NCBI GenBank assembly: GCA_024697545.1
Contig: JAILFN010000111.1
Location: 24,111 to 88,110, forward strand
Direction of reading: 5' to 3'
Source: Ruminococcus sp.
GTDB taxonomy: Bacteria; Bacillota; Clostridia; Oscillospirales; Ruminococcaceae
Length of the DNA: 64,000 nucleotides
The position numbers and the translations under genes are program-made. Numbering within the stretch: position 1 is the first letter of the stretch; the number at the start of each line of letters is the position of its first letter. The notes under the pieces were generated by a model, which saw only the letters and a program-made list of their open reading frames with translations, did not search any database and was not told the DNA's origin. Below, piece after piece: positions 25,767 to 32,943 of the stretch.

Positions 25767-27401
25767 TTATGATCTGTTCTGCTTTGCAACAACGCTCTCT
25801 CCGCAGTAGATCTTGCGAAGCTTCGGCTTCTCGATCTTTCCTGTGGGATTGCGGGGCACTTCGGCGAATATGATCTTGTGAGGTCTCTTGTAGCGGGGCA
25901 GCTTGTGGCAGTATTCGTTGATGTCCTCCTCGGTACAATCAACACCTTCCTTGATGGAGATGATAGCCGCCGCGATCTCGCCCAGACGCTTGTCGGGAAG
26001 TCCGATAACGGCAACGTCCTTGACAGCAGGATGCGCTCTGAGGAAGTCCTCTATCTGTACGGGGTAGAGGTTCTCGCCGCCGCTTATGATAACGTCCTTC
26101 TTGCGGTCTACGAGGAATATGAAGCCGTCCTCGTCCTCCTGAGCCATGTCGCCCGTAAAGAGCCAGCCGTCACGAAGAACTTCGTTCGTAGCCTTTTCGT
26201 CACGGTAGTAGCAGGTCATGACCCCGGGACCCTTTACGCAAAGCTCGCCTACCTCGCCCTGCTTTACTGTATCGCCGTTCTCGTCGCAGATCTTGACCTC
26301 CCAGCCAAAGCCCGCCTTGCCGATAGCGCCTACCTTGTGTATGTTCTCAACACCGAGGTGAACGCAGCCGGGTCCGATCGACTCGCTGAGACCGTAGTTC
26401 GTGTCGTACTGATGGTGCGGGAAGTGCGCCTTCCATCTCGAAATGAGAGAGGGCGGTACAGGCTGTGCGCCGATGTGCATAAGCCTCCATTGATCCAGCT
26501 CGTATTTCTTCGGGTCGATGTCGCCTCTGTCGATGGCGTCAAGTATATCCTGCGCCCACGGCACCAGCAGCCATACGATGGTGCAGTGCTCGCGCGAAAC
26601 GGCATCAATGATGAACTTGGGCTTAACGCCTTTGAGTATCACCGCTTTGCCGCCCGATATCAGGCTGCCGAACCAGTGCATCTTTGCACCCGTGTGGTAA
26701 AGCGGAGGTATGCAGAGGAACACGTCATCTGCCGTCTGACCGTGATGCGCCTGCTCAACTCTTGCCGAGTGGGTAAGGCTGCGGTGCTTGTGAAGTATAG
26801 CCTTCGGGAAGCCCGTCGTGCCCGAAGAGAAATATATGGCAGCGTTGTCATCGTCAGTCAGCGGGATGTCGGGGGACAGGCTTGAACAGTTGGCGGTGAG
26901 CCTGTCGTAATGCTCTGCAAATGAAGGACATCCCTCGCCTACATAAAGCAGCCATCTCTTGTCACTTATGTCGTCAACGATCTCTTCAACTCTTCCTATG
27001 AACTCCTGACCGAATACAAGAACGTCGCATTCCGCAAGCTCTACGCAGTATTTGATCTCATCGGCGGTATATCTGAAATTGAGCGGCACGGCAAGCGCTC
27101 CTGTTTTGAGTATGCCGAAGTATATGGGCAGCCACTCAAGGCAGTTCATGAGCAGTATCCCGACCTTGTCGTTCTTCTTTATACCGCGCGATAAAAGCAG
27201 GTTCGCAAAGCGGTTCGCCTTTTCGTTGAATACCTGCCATGTGATCTCGCGTCTGTAAGGAAGCTCGGGGTTGCTCTCTATAAGCTCGTATTCCTTCCAT
27301 GTAACGCGGCGCTTTTCCCTGATCTCGGGGTTCAGCTCGACAAGCGCTATCTTGTCGGGCGTGTTTTTTGCGTTGTTTTCTAAAAACTCTGTAATTGGCA
27401 T
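25767..27401 (-). CDS. Acyl-CoA ligase-like adenylate-forming enzyme
   Basis: 544 residues. The AMP-binding P-loop motif YFSSGTTGFPKAI, the A5-type motif NYGLSESIGPG, the hinge GDMAQEDEDGFIFLVDRKKD and the C-terminal lysine region NPTGKIEKPKLR are all present, so the two-step adenylation/thioesterification chemistry is expected; the acid substrate is unknown. Residues 24-62 hold two similar copies of a short segment (NPEI..RRVTWKEY and NPEL..RREITWQVF), which related sequences also appear to share. The start is set at the ATG before PITEFLENN because GAGGAGAAAA lies upstream. A promoter with 17-bp spacing drives it. Confidence 0.88.
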   Translation of the reverse strand: MPITEFLENNAKNTPDKIALVELNPEIREKRRVTWKEYELIESNPELPYRREITWQVFNEKANRFANLLLSRGIKKNDKVGILLMNCLEWLPIYFGILKTGALAVPLNFRYTADEIKYCVELAECDVLVFGQEFIGRVEEIVDDISDKRWLLYVGEGCPSFAEHYDRLTANCSSLSPDIPLTDDDNAAIYFSSGTTGFPKAILHKHRSLTHSARVEQAHHGQTADDVFLCIPPLYHTGAKMHWFGSLISGGKAVILKGVKPKFIIDAVSREHCTIVWLLVPWAQDILDAIDRGDIDPKKYELDQWRLMHIGAQPVPPSLISRWKAHFPHHQYDTNYGLSESIGPGCVHLGVENIHKVGAIGKAGFGWEVKICDENGDTVKQGEVGELCVKGPGVMTCYYRDEKATNEVLRDGWLFTGDMAQEDEDGFIFLVDRKKDVIISGGENLYPVQIEDFLRAHPAVKDVAVIGLPDKRLGEIAAAIISIKEGVDCTEEDINEYCHKLPRYKRPHKIIFAEVPRNPTGKIEKPKLRKIYCGESVVAKQNRS

Positions 27402-27479
27402 TTTATGATTTTCTCCTCTTGAATCGTATATGGGCGATTTACTGTATAAAAGCATAAAAGCTTTAAATCGCATAAATCA

Positions 27480-27508
27480 ATTGTACCACATTTTAAAATA
27501 AATGTAAA
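27480..27508 (-). promoter_or_regulatory. Promoter of the acyl-CoA ligase gene
   Basis: Minus strand TTTACA (27508-27503) and TACAAT (27485-27480), 17-bp spacer. Confidence 0.75.
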
Positions 27509-27575
27509 GCGGATTTGCCATTTCTGTTAACTATTACCAAATCCGAAGAGGGGTATTTGTGTATTTATGCTATAC

Positions 27576-27613
27576 AAAAACCATCGGGCAGACCGCTTTA
27601 GTCTGACCGATGG
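27576..27613 (-). terminator. Terminator of the REC-HD-GYP gene
   Basis: Arms 27581-27593 and 27601-27613 pair over 13 bp with one mismatch, followed on the minus strand by TTTTT. It starts just after the stop codon. Confidence 0.85.
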
Positions 27614-27617
27614 CAGC

Positions 27618-29072
27618 TTACTTGTTAAATGTGGCAGTTGACATGAGTATCCCGCCGACAATCCGTTTGAGTGAAGTTATAAGCTCGTCGTGGTTTCTTG
27701 CGATAAGATCTTCGTCGCCGATCCTGGCAGCCTCCTCCAGCACCCTTGCCTTCTCTGACAGCGATACAGCCCCTATCGTCATAGAAGCCCTCTTCAATGA
27801 GTGTACATATCTCCTGTACTTCTCCCAGTTCTTTTCCTTGTAGCTGCTGCAGAGGTTGTGCTTCCTGTCGCTCGAATTGGTGCTGAAATCATTGAGCATC
27901 TCAAGGTAGAAGTCAACGTCGTTCAGACAGTATTTCAAACCTACCGCGGTATCTATCCCGCCTGTTTCAAGCATTGAAAGAAAGCTGAATTTGTTGTCGC
28001 CGAGCTGATTTGCGCTTTCGTCGTCAGCCGCGTGGTCGGGATAAAATGTCATCTCGCGCATGGAGTAATCCTTGTCGGCTTCTATCATATCGAGCATTAT
28101 GTCCGCAAAGGTCGGGTCGAACTGCGTGCCCTTGCCCTCTTCAAGCTCTCGCCTGATGTACTGCTGCGCGAATATGTCATGGTAGCTTCTGTTCGATGAC
28201 ATCGCGTCGTAAGCGTCCGCTACTGCTATGATCCTTGCTTCTTCGGGAATGTCCGTCCCCGCGAGCCCGTCGGGATATCCCTTGCCGTCGTATCTTTCGT
28301 GGTGCCACCTCGCGCCGACAGCAAAGTTCGGCAGCTCGGATATGTTCTTCAGTATGTCAAATCCCACTGCGGGGTGCTTCTTTATCAGGTCGAATTCATC
28401 GGCAGTAAGGCGTGAAGGCTTGTTTATGACGGTGTCGGGGATGCCGATCTTTCCGACATCGTGCAGCAGCCCCATCATGTATATCTCCTCCTGCTCCTTG
28501 GCGGAGTAGCCGTATCTTCGCGCTATCTCCATAGCGTATTTCGCCACTCTCGAGGAATGGCCTCTCGTGTAATTGTCCTTGGCGTCGATGGCACCCGCAA
28601 TGGTCTGTACCACCTGGATAGAGAGCCGCTTGTATTTCTCGTGCTCGTGATACACCTCTTCGGTCTTCCTCCTGACCTCCGATCTCAGGTTGTTTTGCAG
28701 GCGTATGAGCGTGATGGTGTTTCTGACTCTTAAAAGCAGCACATTGTCGATTATCGGCTTCGTTACATAATCCATAGCCCCGACGGTCAGGGCTTTTGTC
28801 TCGGTCTCTTTGTCGTCGTCGGCCGCCAACAATATAACGGGAACATCGCGGCCGTATCTCACCATCCTGAGCTCCTTGATGGTCTCAAAACCGTCCATGC
28901 CGATCATATGTACGTCCAGCAGGACAAGATCTACCTTGTTTGTCTCGGCATAGCTCAGAAGCTCCTCTCCCGAAGTCAGACAGGTCACCTTGTATCCGTT
29001 CGCTTTGAGTATTTTTTCAATTGACCTTAGATTTGAGATATCATCATCGACTACTGCGATCCTGAACAACAT
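27618..29072 (-). CDS. REC-HD-GYP-HPt regulator, predicted cyclic-di-GMP phosphodiesterase
   Basis: 484 residues. A receiver domain (about residues 4-120) has DDD acidic pocket, LLDVHM phosphoacceptor and TKP lysine. A coiled linker leads to an HD-GYP domain with HSSRVAKYA, HDVGKIGIPD, HHERYDGKGYPDGL and FDP; the HD and GYP residues are intact, so cyclic-di-GMP hydrolysis is plausible. The last 110 residues form a helical domain with YVHSLKRASMTIGA, which resembles an HPt phosphotransfer helix with Arg in place of the usual Gly. The start ATG 29072 has GGGGGGAAC upstream, and an earlier ATG at 29144 lacks one. Monocistronic, with a palindrome in the leader. Confidence 0.9.
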   Translation of the reverse strand: MLFRIAVVDDDISNLRSIEKILKANGYKVTCLTSGEELLSYAETNKVDLVLLDVHMIGMDGFETIKELRMVRYGRDVPVILLAADDDKETETKALTVGAMDYVTKPIIDNVLLLRVRNTITLIRLQNNLRSEVRRKTEEVYHEHEKYKRLSIQVVQTIAGAIDAKDNYTRGHSSRVAKYAMEIARRYGYSAKEQEEIYMMGLLHDVGKIGIPDTVINKPSRLTADEFDLIKKHPAVGFDILKNISELPNFAVGARWHHERYDGKGYPDGLAGTDIPEEARIIAVADAYDAMSSNRSYHDIFAQQYIRRELEEGKGTQFDPTFADIMLDMIEADKDYSMREMTFYPDHAADDESANQLGDNKFSFLSMLETGGIDTAVGLKYCLNDVDFYLEMLNDFSTNSSDRKHNLCSSYKEKNWEKYRRYVHSLKRASMTIGAVSLSEKARVLEEAARIGDEDLIARNHDELITSLKRIVGGILMSTATFNK

Positions 29073-29205
29073 CAAGAGTTCCCCCCACGCGCATATTCCT
29101 GCATACGTCCCGCCTGTATCCTTCTCTTCGGCGGCAGTTATCATCTGTATGTTATTATATCACATAAGCGAAGCGTTGTGATATAATCGCCCGATATGCA
29201 GGGAG

Positions 29206-29220
29206 TGTCACATAGTGACA
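29206..29220. promoter_or_regulatory. TGTCAC-N3-GTGACA palindrome in the HD-GYP leader
   Basis: A perfect 15-bp inverted repeat about 30 bp downstream of the predicted transcription start, in the position of a repressor operator. The regulator is not known. Confidence 0.45.
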
Positions 29221-29249
29221 GGTATCTGCAAGGGCACTTAGATAAGCTT

Positions 29250-29278
29250 ATTATATCACATTATCTATCAATAATCAA
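29250..29278 (-). promoter_or_regulatory. Promoter of the REC-HD-GYP gene
   Basis: Minus strand TTGATT (29278-29273) and extended -10 TGTGATATAAT (TATAAT at 29255-29250), 17-bp spacer; about 170 bp of leader follows. Confidence 0.7.
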
Positions 29279-29333
29279 GGCTTTTTTTAAAATTTAGTTA
29301 CAGTGATGACCTTCCTTCTGTCCCGATAAAAAC

Positions 29334-29365
29334 AAAAAATCCTCTGATATATAATACCAGAGGAT
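29334..29365 (-). terminator. Terminator of the tRNA operon
   Basis: ATCCTCTG and CAGAGGAT (29339-29346 and 29358-29365) form an 8-bp stem, followed on the minus strand by TTTTTTG. Confidence 0.85.
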
Positions 29366-29376
29366 AGTACTCACAC

Positions 29377-29450
29377 CGCACTGTCAGGGACTCGAACCCC
29401 GGGCCTACTGCTTAGAAGGCAGTTGCTCTATCCAGCTGAGCTAACAGTGC
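29377..29450 (-). tRNA. trnR: tRNA-Arg (TCT)
   Basis: A 74-nt cloverleaf: acceptor GCACTGT/ACAGTGC, D arm with AGCTGGATA loop, anticodon stem ACTGC/GCAGT with loop CTTCTAA (anticodon TCT, reads AGA), T loop TTCGAGT and discriminator G. CCA is not encoded. Last gene of the Gly-His-Arg operon. Confidence 0.95.
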
Positions 29451-29454
29451 AAAG

Positions 29455-29529
29455 GGTGGGTAGAGAGATTCGAACTCTCGGTCTTCAGTGCCACAAACTG
29501 ACGCGTTAACCAGCTACGCTATACCCACC
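29455..29529 (-). tRNA. trnH: tRNA-His (GTG)
   Basis: 75 nt including the extra G at position -1 typical of tRNA-His. Acceptor GTGGGTA/TACCCAC, anticodon loop TTTGTGG (anticodon GTG), T loop TTCGAAT, discriminator C. Confidence 0.95.
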
Positions 29530-29566
29530 ATATGAAATAATTTATAAGGAAAGATCCTTATATTAA

Positions 29567-29637
29567 AGCGGGTGATGAGAATCGAACTCACGTGGCCAGC
29601 TTGGAAGGCTGGAGTTCTACCATTGAACTACACCCGC
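29567..29637 (-). tRNA. trnG: tRNA-Gly (TCC)
   Basis: 71 nt. Acceptor GCGGGTG/CACCCGC, anticodon loop CTTCCAA (anticodon TCC), T loop TTCGATT, discriminator T. First gene of the operon; a 7-bp hairpin (29544-29561) lies between it and tRNA-His and may guide processing. Confidence 0.95.
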
Positions 29638-29674
29638 ACGATATCGGTTGATCTTGCCTCAACCGACGAAATAT

Positions 29675-29703
29675 ATTATATCACAGTAGGTCGATATTGT
29701 CAA
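29675..29703 (-). promoter_or_regulatory. Strong promoter of the Gly-His-Arg tRNA operon
   Basis: Minus strand TTGACA (29703-29698) and extended -10 TGTGATATAAT (TATAAT at 29680-29675), 17-bp spacer, all consensus. Confidence 0.92.
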
Positions 29704-29750
29704 CCCCTTTTTTTCATTTTTTTATCTTTTGTATGATTCTACAAAAGCAT

Positions 29751-30539
29751 TTATATTTGTTTGTTTAATTTATGCTGTTTTCTCTTTTCCTTGCGTTTGT
29801 TCAGGCTGTTGAGCAGCTTGTCCTTTAATAATACCCCCGCAAGCGCTATGATGAGCATCGCCGCGCTGAATATTATTGTCTTCACATAGTCGCCCTGTGT
29901 TATGCTGTTGCCGAAGGCGGTCGTCAGCAGTATCGAGGGTATGCGGAAGGGAAGGACGTACAGAAAGAAGTTCTTCATCTTTATTTTGGTCAGCGGCACA
30001 AGATATGCTATCAGGTCTTTAGGTATCCCGGGCATCAGCTCGAGGATTATCAGTATTATCATGAGCTTGTGCTCGTCCTCAAGGAATTTGAACTTTCTAA
30101 GACTCTTCTCGGTAAAGAAAGCCTCGACTATCGGCGCACCTATCCACTTCACCATGCTCCATACCGCAAGCGAGCCGATGACTATCCCCGCGTATGAGAG
30201 TATAGTTCCGAAGAACCAGCCGTAAAGCACTCCGCCGACTATCTGTATGGCGGGCACTATCGCCACAGGTACCTGCAAAGCCTGTATCCCGAGGAATATG
30301 AATATCCCGCTGACTGCCCCGTAGCTGTCGATCCTCTCTCTGACCTTTTCGTTCCAGCCCTCCTGCCCGAATCCCTCGAACAGCGGCATGAGCATATACG
30401 TCAGCCCCGCAATGGCAAGTATCAGCACGATAACGCTTATGACCCTGACTTTCCGCTGCCTTGTCTTTCGCCGCTTCAGCTGCTCCGCATTGAGCTCGCT
30501 GTCGGGAGTCATTATCCGTTTTAGTTTTTTGTTCTGCAT
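29751..30539 (-). CDS. VTT-domain membrane protein (TVP38/DedA superfamily)
   Basis: 262 residues. A basic cytoplasmic N-terminus is followed by about six hydrophobic segments and a basic C-terminus. The VTT domain is recognised from the glycine-rich GGVLYGWFFGTILSYAG segment, the re-entrant PGIPKDLIAY motif and the conserved PFRIPSILL arginine. DedA-superfamily proteins move or scramble lipids across the membrane, and some DedA members translocate undecaprenyl phosphate; the role of the TVP38 branch is less clear. Last gene of the DUF5685 operon, 24 bp after the six-helix protein. The ribosome site is weak (AAAGAAAG). Confidence 0.88.
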   Translation of the reverse strand: MQNKKLKRIMTPDSELNAEQLKRRKTRQRKVRVISVIVLILAIAGLTYMLMPLFEGFGQEGWNEKVRERIDSYGAVSGIFIFLGIQALQVPVAIVPAIQIVGGVLYGWFFGTILSYAGIVIGSLAVWSMVKWIGAPIVEAFFTEKSLRKFKFLEDEHKLMIILIILELMPGIPKDLIAYLVPLTKIKMKNFFLYVLPFRIPSILLTTAFGNSITQGDYVKTIIFSAAMLIIALAGVLLKDKLLNSLNKRKEKRKQHKLNKQI

Positions 30540-30563
30540 TTTTGTATCTTTCTTTCGTTTTGT

Positions 30564-31145
30564 CTATTTGAGTGTGCGCCGTTTCAGTATCTTTTTTCTG
30601 AACCATCTTGAATACATGGCTATCAGCATCCCGAGCAGATTGTCGTAGACCAGGAAGAAGACGTTTGCCAGTATCATCATGGCAGGCACCGCCATATCCC
30701 CGAAGTCTTCCATGCCCTCCAGCAGATCCACCGATGTGAAAATAAACTTGAAGCACATGGCATATACGACTACCGCCGCATTGAATATCATAAGCTTTAC
30801 CGCCATCCTGATAATGAACGGCTTTAGCTTTTTTATGTATACATAAAGTATCGGGTAGTATCCCATGAATAGTATGAACAGCAGCACCGCTTCATAATCG
30901 GGCGTCATCAGTAAGCTTAGCGCCGCGCATGAGAAGTATGCAGTCACAGCCCACTTCGTCCCCGCTTCGATGATTATCACTACCATAAGGAATCCCGCAA
31001 ATGTCGGTATCGCCATGTCAAATGCGGGGAACATGGTAGAGCTGAACATCATGAGAAGCACCAGCGCACTGGTTATCCCGCCGAGAGCCACACAGAACGC
31101 CGTAGAAGGCTTGCTGTCGCTGCTGTGTACGGTGATGTCGTTCAT
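30564..31145 (-). CDS. Six-helix integral membrane protein, unknown function
   Basis: 193 residues with six predicted helices (roughly 18-36, 40-60, 64-81, 84-103, 111-130, 150-178) and a basic tail (WFRKKILKRRTLK). The compact helix-rich layout without large loops resembles S-components of ECF vitamin transporters, but no ligand-binding signature is recognised, so this is only a suggestion. It overlaps the J-domain gene by 4 bp (ATGA type) and is followed by the VTT gene. Confidence 0.75.
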   Translation of the reverse strand: MNDITVHSSDSKPSTAFCVALGGITSALVLLMMFSSTMFPAFDMAIPTFAGFLMVVIIIEAGTKWAVTAYFSCAALSLLMTPDYEAVLLFILFMGYYPILYVYIKKLKPFIIRMAVKLMIFNAAVVVYAMCFKFIFTSVDLLEGMEDFGDMAVPAMMILANVFFLVYDNLLGMLIAMYSRWFRKKILKRRTLK

Positions 31146-31843
31146 ATGCAGTCACCGCAGTCGCAGCAGTCGATGTCGCAGCAGGTGTCGAGCAGACAGA
31201 TGGTACACATTATGTCCGAAAAACTCGCGCCGCTGCTTACAGGACCTGCATTCCCCGTCATGTAGCCCGAACGCTGCCTGTTCATCTCTTCGAGCGTTGC
31301 AAGATACTCGGGGTTGCCGTTCATGCGTGTGGCTTGCGCTACATACTTGTAAGCGTCGTTGAGCCAGCCCCGCTTTTGAAAGATTATCCCTTTGAGATAA
31401 TACCACTCGGCGCTCCTGTCAGCCTCGCTCACCGAGTTCAGTATGTTGTCGGCATCGTAAAGCCTTCCCGAGTTTATCATTCTCCGGACGCCATTATAGT
31501 CGATGTTTATGTTTTGATATCTGTTGGTGCTGTTGTACTCCGCGTAGCCGTAACGGCTGCCGCCGCCGGACTGTGTGTTCCTGCCGCGCGGTGCAGACTG
31601 CCGCTGATATCCGCTCCTGAACCCCGAAGCGCCGTAAGCGCCGATCCCTTTGCGCCTGTCTTCCGTTATCTTGTCGTAAGCGGTGTTTATGTCAGCCATC
31701 TTCTCGTTCGCAAGGTCTTTCATATCCTCGTCCTGATAACGGTCGGGATGATATTTTTTTACGAGCTTTTTGTAAGCTTCCTTGATTTCCGTGTCATCTG
31801 CCGTCGGTGAAACTCCGAGGACTCTGTACGGGTCTGTCGTCAT
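31142..31843 (-). CDS. J-domain protein with Cys-rich tail
   Basis: 233 residues. The J domain (about residues 4-65) has the HPD motif in KKYHPDRYQ, which stimulates DnaK. A Gly/Tyr/Arg-rich linker follows, then a TPR-like helical segment (NSGRLYDADNILNSV...ADRSAEWYYLKGIIFQKRGWLNDAYKY), and the last 25 residues carry eight cysteines (CTIC...CC...CC.C..C). It lacks the DnaJ zinc-finger and substrate domains, so it is not DnaJ itself. The Cys cluster suggests metal binding. Cotranscribed with DUF5685 upstream (21 bp) and the six-helix protein downstream (4-bp overlap). Confidence 0.88.
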   Translation of the reverse strand: MTTDPYRVLGVSPTADDTEIKEAYKKLVKKYHPDRYQDEDMKDLANEKMADINTAYDKITEDRRKGIGAYGASGFRSGYQRQSAPRGRNTQSGGGSRYGYAEYNSTNRYQNINIDYNGVRRMINSGRLYDADNILNSVSEADRSAEWYYLKGIIFQKRGWLNDAYKYVAQATRMNGNPEYLATLEEMNRQRSGYMTGNAGPVSSGASFSDIMCTICLLDTCCDIDCCDCGDCI

Positions 31844-31864
31844 AAACTGTCGGTTTCCTTTCTT

Positions 31865-32743
31865 TTATCTGTCGATACCGCGACGGACGGGTCTGCGTTT
31901 TCCGCGGTGTCCGTCAAGACGGTCAAAGGTGTATTTCAATCCGAGATATACTATGTTGTCGGTGACGCTCCTTATCTCCCCGAGCTCCAGCCGCGAGTAT
32001 ATCCCGCTCAGCCTGCCGAGGGTCAGATATACCGTGTTCTTAGCAAGCTCGCGAGCGTGCTTGTGGTAAGCAAGAGGATTGTACTTCCCCTTGCGTTTGT
32101 CGTCCTCAAGGTCGTCAAGCGCGTCGCATAGGTATATGTATCTTCCGAGCATATATCCCATCTCGCTGAGAGAGCTTCTGAGGTCGGGGTCGTTCCCGCC
32201 GAGCTCTCTGAAAACAGCCGCGGTCATTGCCGCAGTAGGCTCTGCCGCACGGTCTATCGAACGTATCCTGTCGCGCTCGGTGGAACGCTGGAGCTTCATA
32301 GCGCCGCTCACAGCCTGAGCCGTCGTTTTGTATCTCTCCGAAGCTTTGGCAAACGGCATCACCATAAAGGGCAGTATCGCGGCAGCCCTGAGCCTTTCGG
32401 ACACGGTGCCGTCGTATATGTCGTCAAGAAGCTTGTGGAAGGAGAGTATCACCTGCACAGCCGCCGCCCGGTCCTGAGCTTCGCCTCTGCACTGTATGCA
32501 CAGCCGCTTTCTGAACGGATGCAGCGGGCATACCTGCTTTTCGGGCTTTATCTGCTCCGCACTGTTTTTTGAGAGCCCGATGGCGATAAGCTCAAAGAAC
32601 ACGATGTCATAGCTGAGCATTGCCGCACTGACATATCCGTATTCCTTTCTGAGCTTTTTGCAGAGCCCGCAGTAAAGACCGTTGTACAGATCCCATTCAT
32701 ACACCCGCATCTGCGGCTTGAACGGTTTGACGTAACCGAACAT
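31865..32743 (-). CDS. DUF5685 protein with two DDxxD motifs
   Basis: 292 residues. It begins MFGYVKPFKPQMRVYEWDLY followed by YCGLCKKL and a CPLHP...CIQC cluster, the DUF5685 pattern. The mostly helical body contains DDIYD at residues 107-111 and DDLED at 210-214, in FHKLLDDIYDG and CDALDDLEDD. This spacing of two Asp-rich motifs is the metal-pyrophosphate signature of class I isoprenoid synthases, so an isoprenoid-related fold is suggested; no activity is known for the family. GTGAGG upstream supports the start. First gene of a four-gene operon with its own promoter. Confidence 0.85.
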   Translation of the reverse strand: MFGYVKPFKPQMRVYEWDLYNGLYCGLCKKLRKEYGYVSAAMLSYDIVFFELIAIGLSKNSAEQIKPEKQVCPLHPFRKRLCIQCRGEAQDRAAAVQVILSFHKLLDDIYDGTVSERLRAAAILPFMVMPFAKASERYKTTAQAVSGAMKLQRSTERDRIRSIDRAAEPTAAMTAAVFRELGGNDPDLRSSLSEMGYMLGRYIYLCDALDDLEDDKRKGKYNPLAYHKHARELAKNTVYLTLGRLSGIYSRLELGEIRSVTDNIVYLGLKYTFDRLDGHRGKRRPVRRGIDR

Positions 32744-32783
32744 CCTTGTCCTCACCCCTTTGTTATTTTGTCTATACACAATA

Positions 32784-32813
32784 ATTATATCATGGCAGCC
32801 CGCCTTATGTCAA
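32784..32813 (-). promoter_or_regulatory. Promoter of the DUF5685 operon
   Basis: Minus strand TTGACA (32813-32808) and TATAAT (32789-32784) with an 18-bp spacer. Confidence 0.8.
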
Positions 32814-32857
32814 TGAAAGTCGGGTGAAATTTGTTGTTGAGGTCCACATTTGCTTTT

Positions 32858-32873
32858 GTGACAAAACTGTCAC
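32858..32873. promoter_or_regulatory. GTGACA-N4-TGTCAC palindrome, candidate operator
   Basis: Perfect 6-bp inverted arms, just upstream of the promoter region of the ABC operon at 32944. A second imperfect repeat (ACTTTA...TAAAGT) follows. This is where OmpR-type regulators of peptide-detoxification transporters usually bind. Confidence 0.5.
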
Positions 32874-32906
32874 TTTAAAATTCACTGTAAAGTCATTTGC
32901 GTTGTT

Positions 32907-32912
32907 TATAAT
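32907..32912 (+). promoter_or_regulatory. -10 element of the first plus-strand ABC operon
   Basis: TATAAT about 30 bp before the start codon; the expected -35 position has no consensus sequence, which fits activation by a regulator bound upstream. Confidence 0.6.
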
Positions 32913-32943
32913 AGACTCAACAAATGAAACGGAGGAAACAAAA

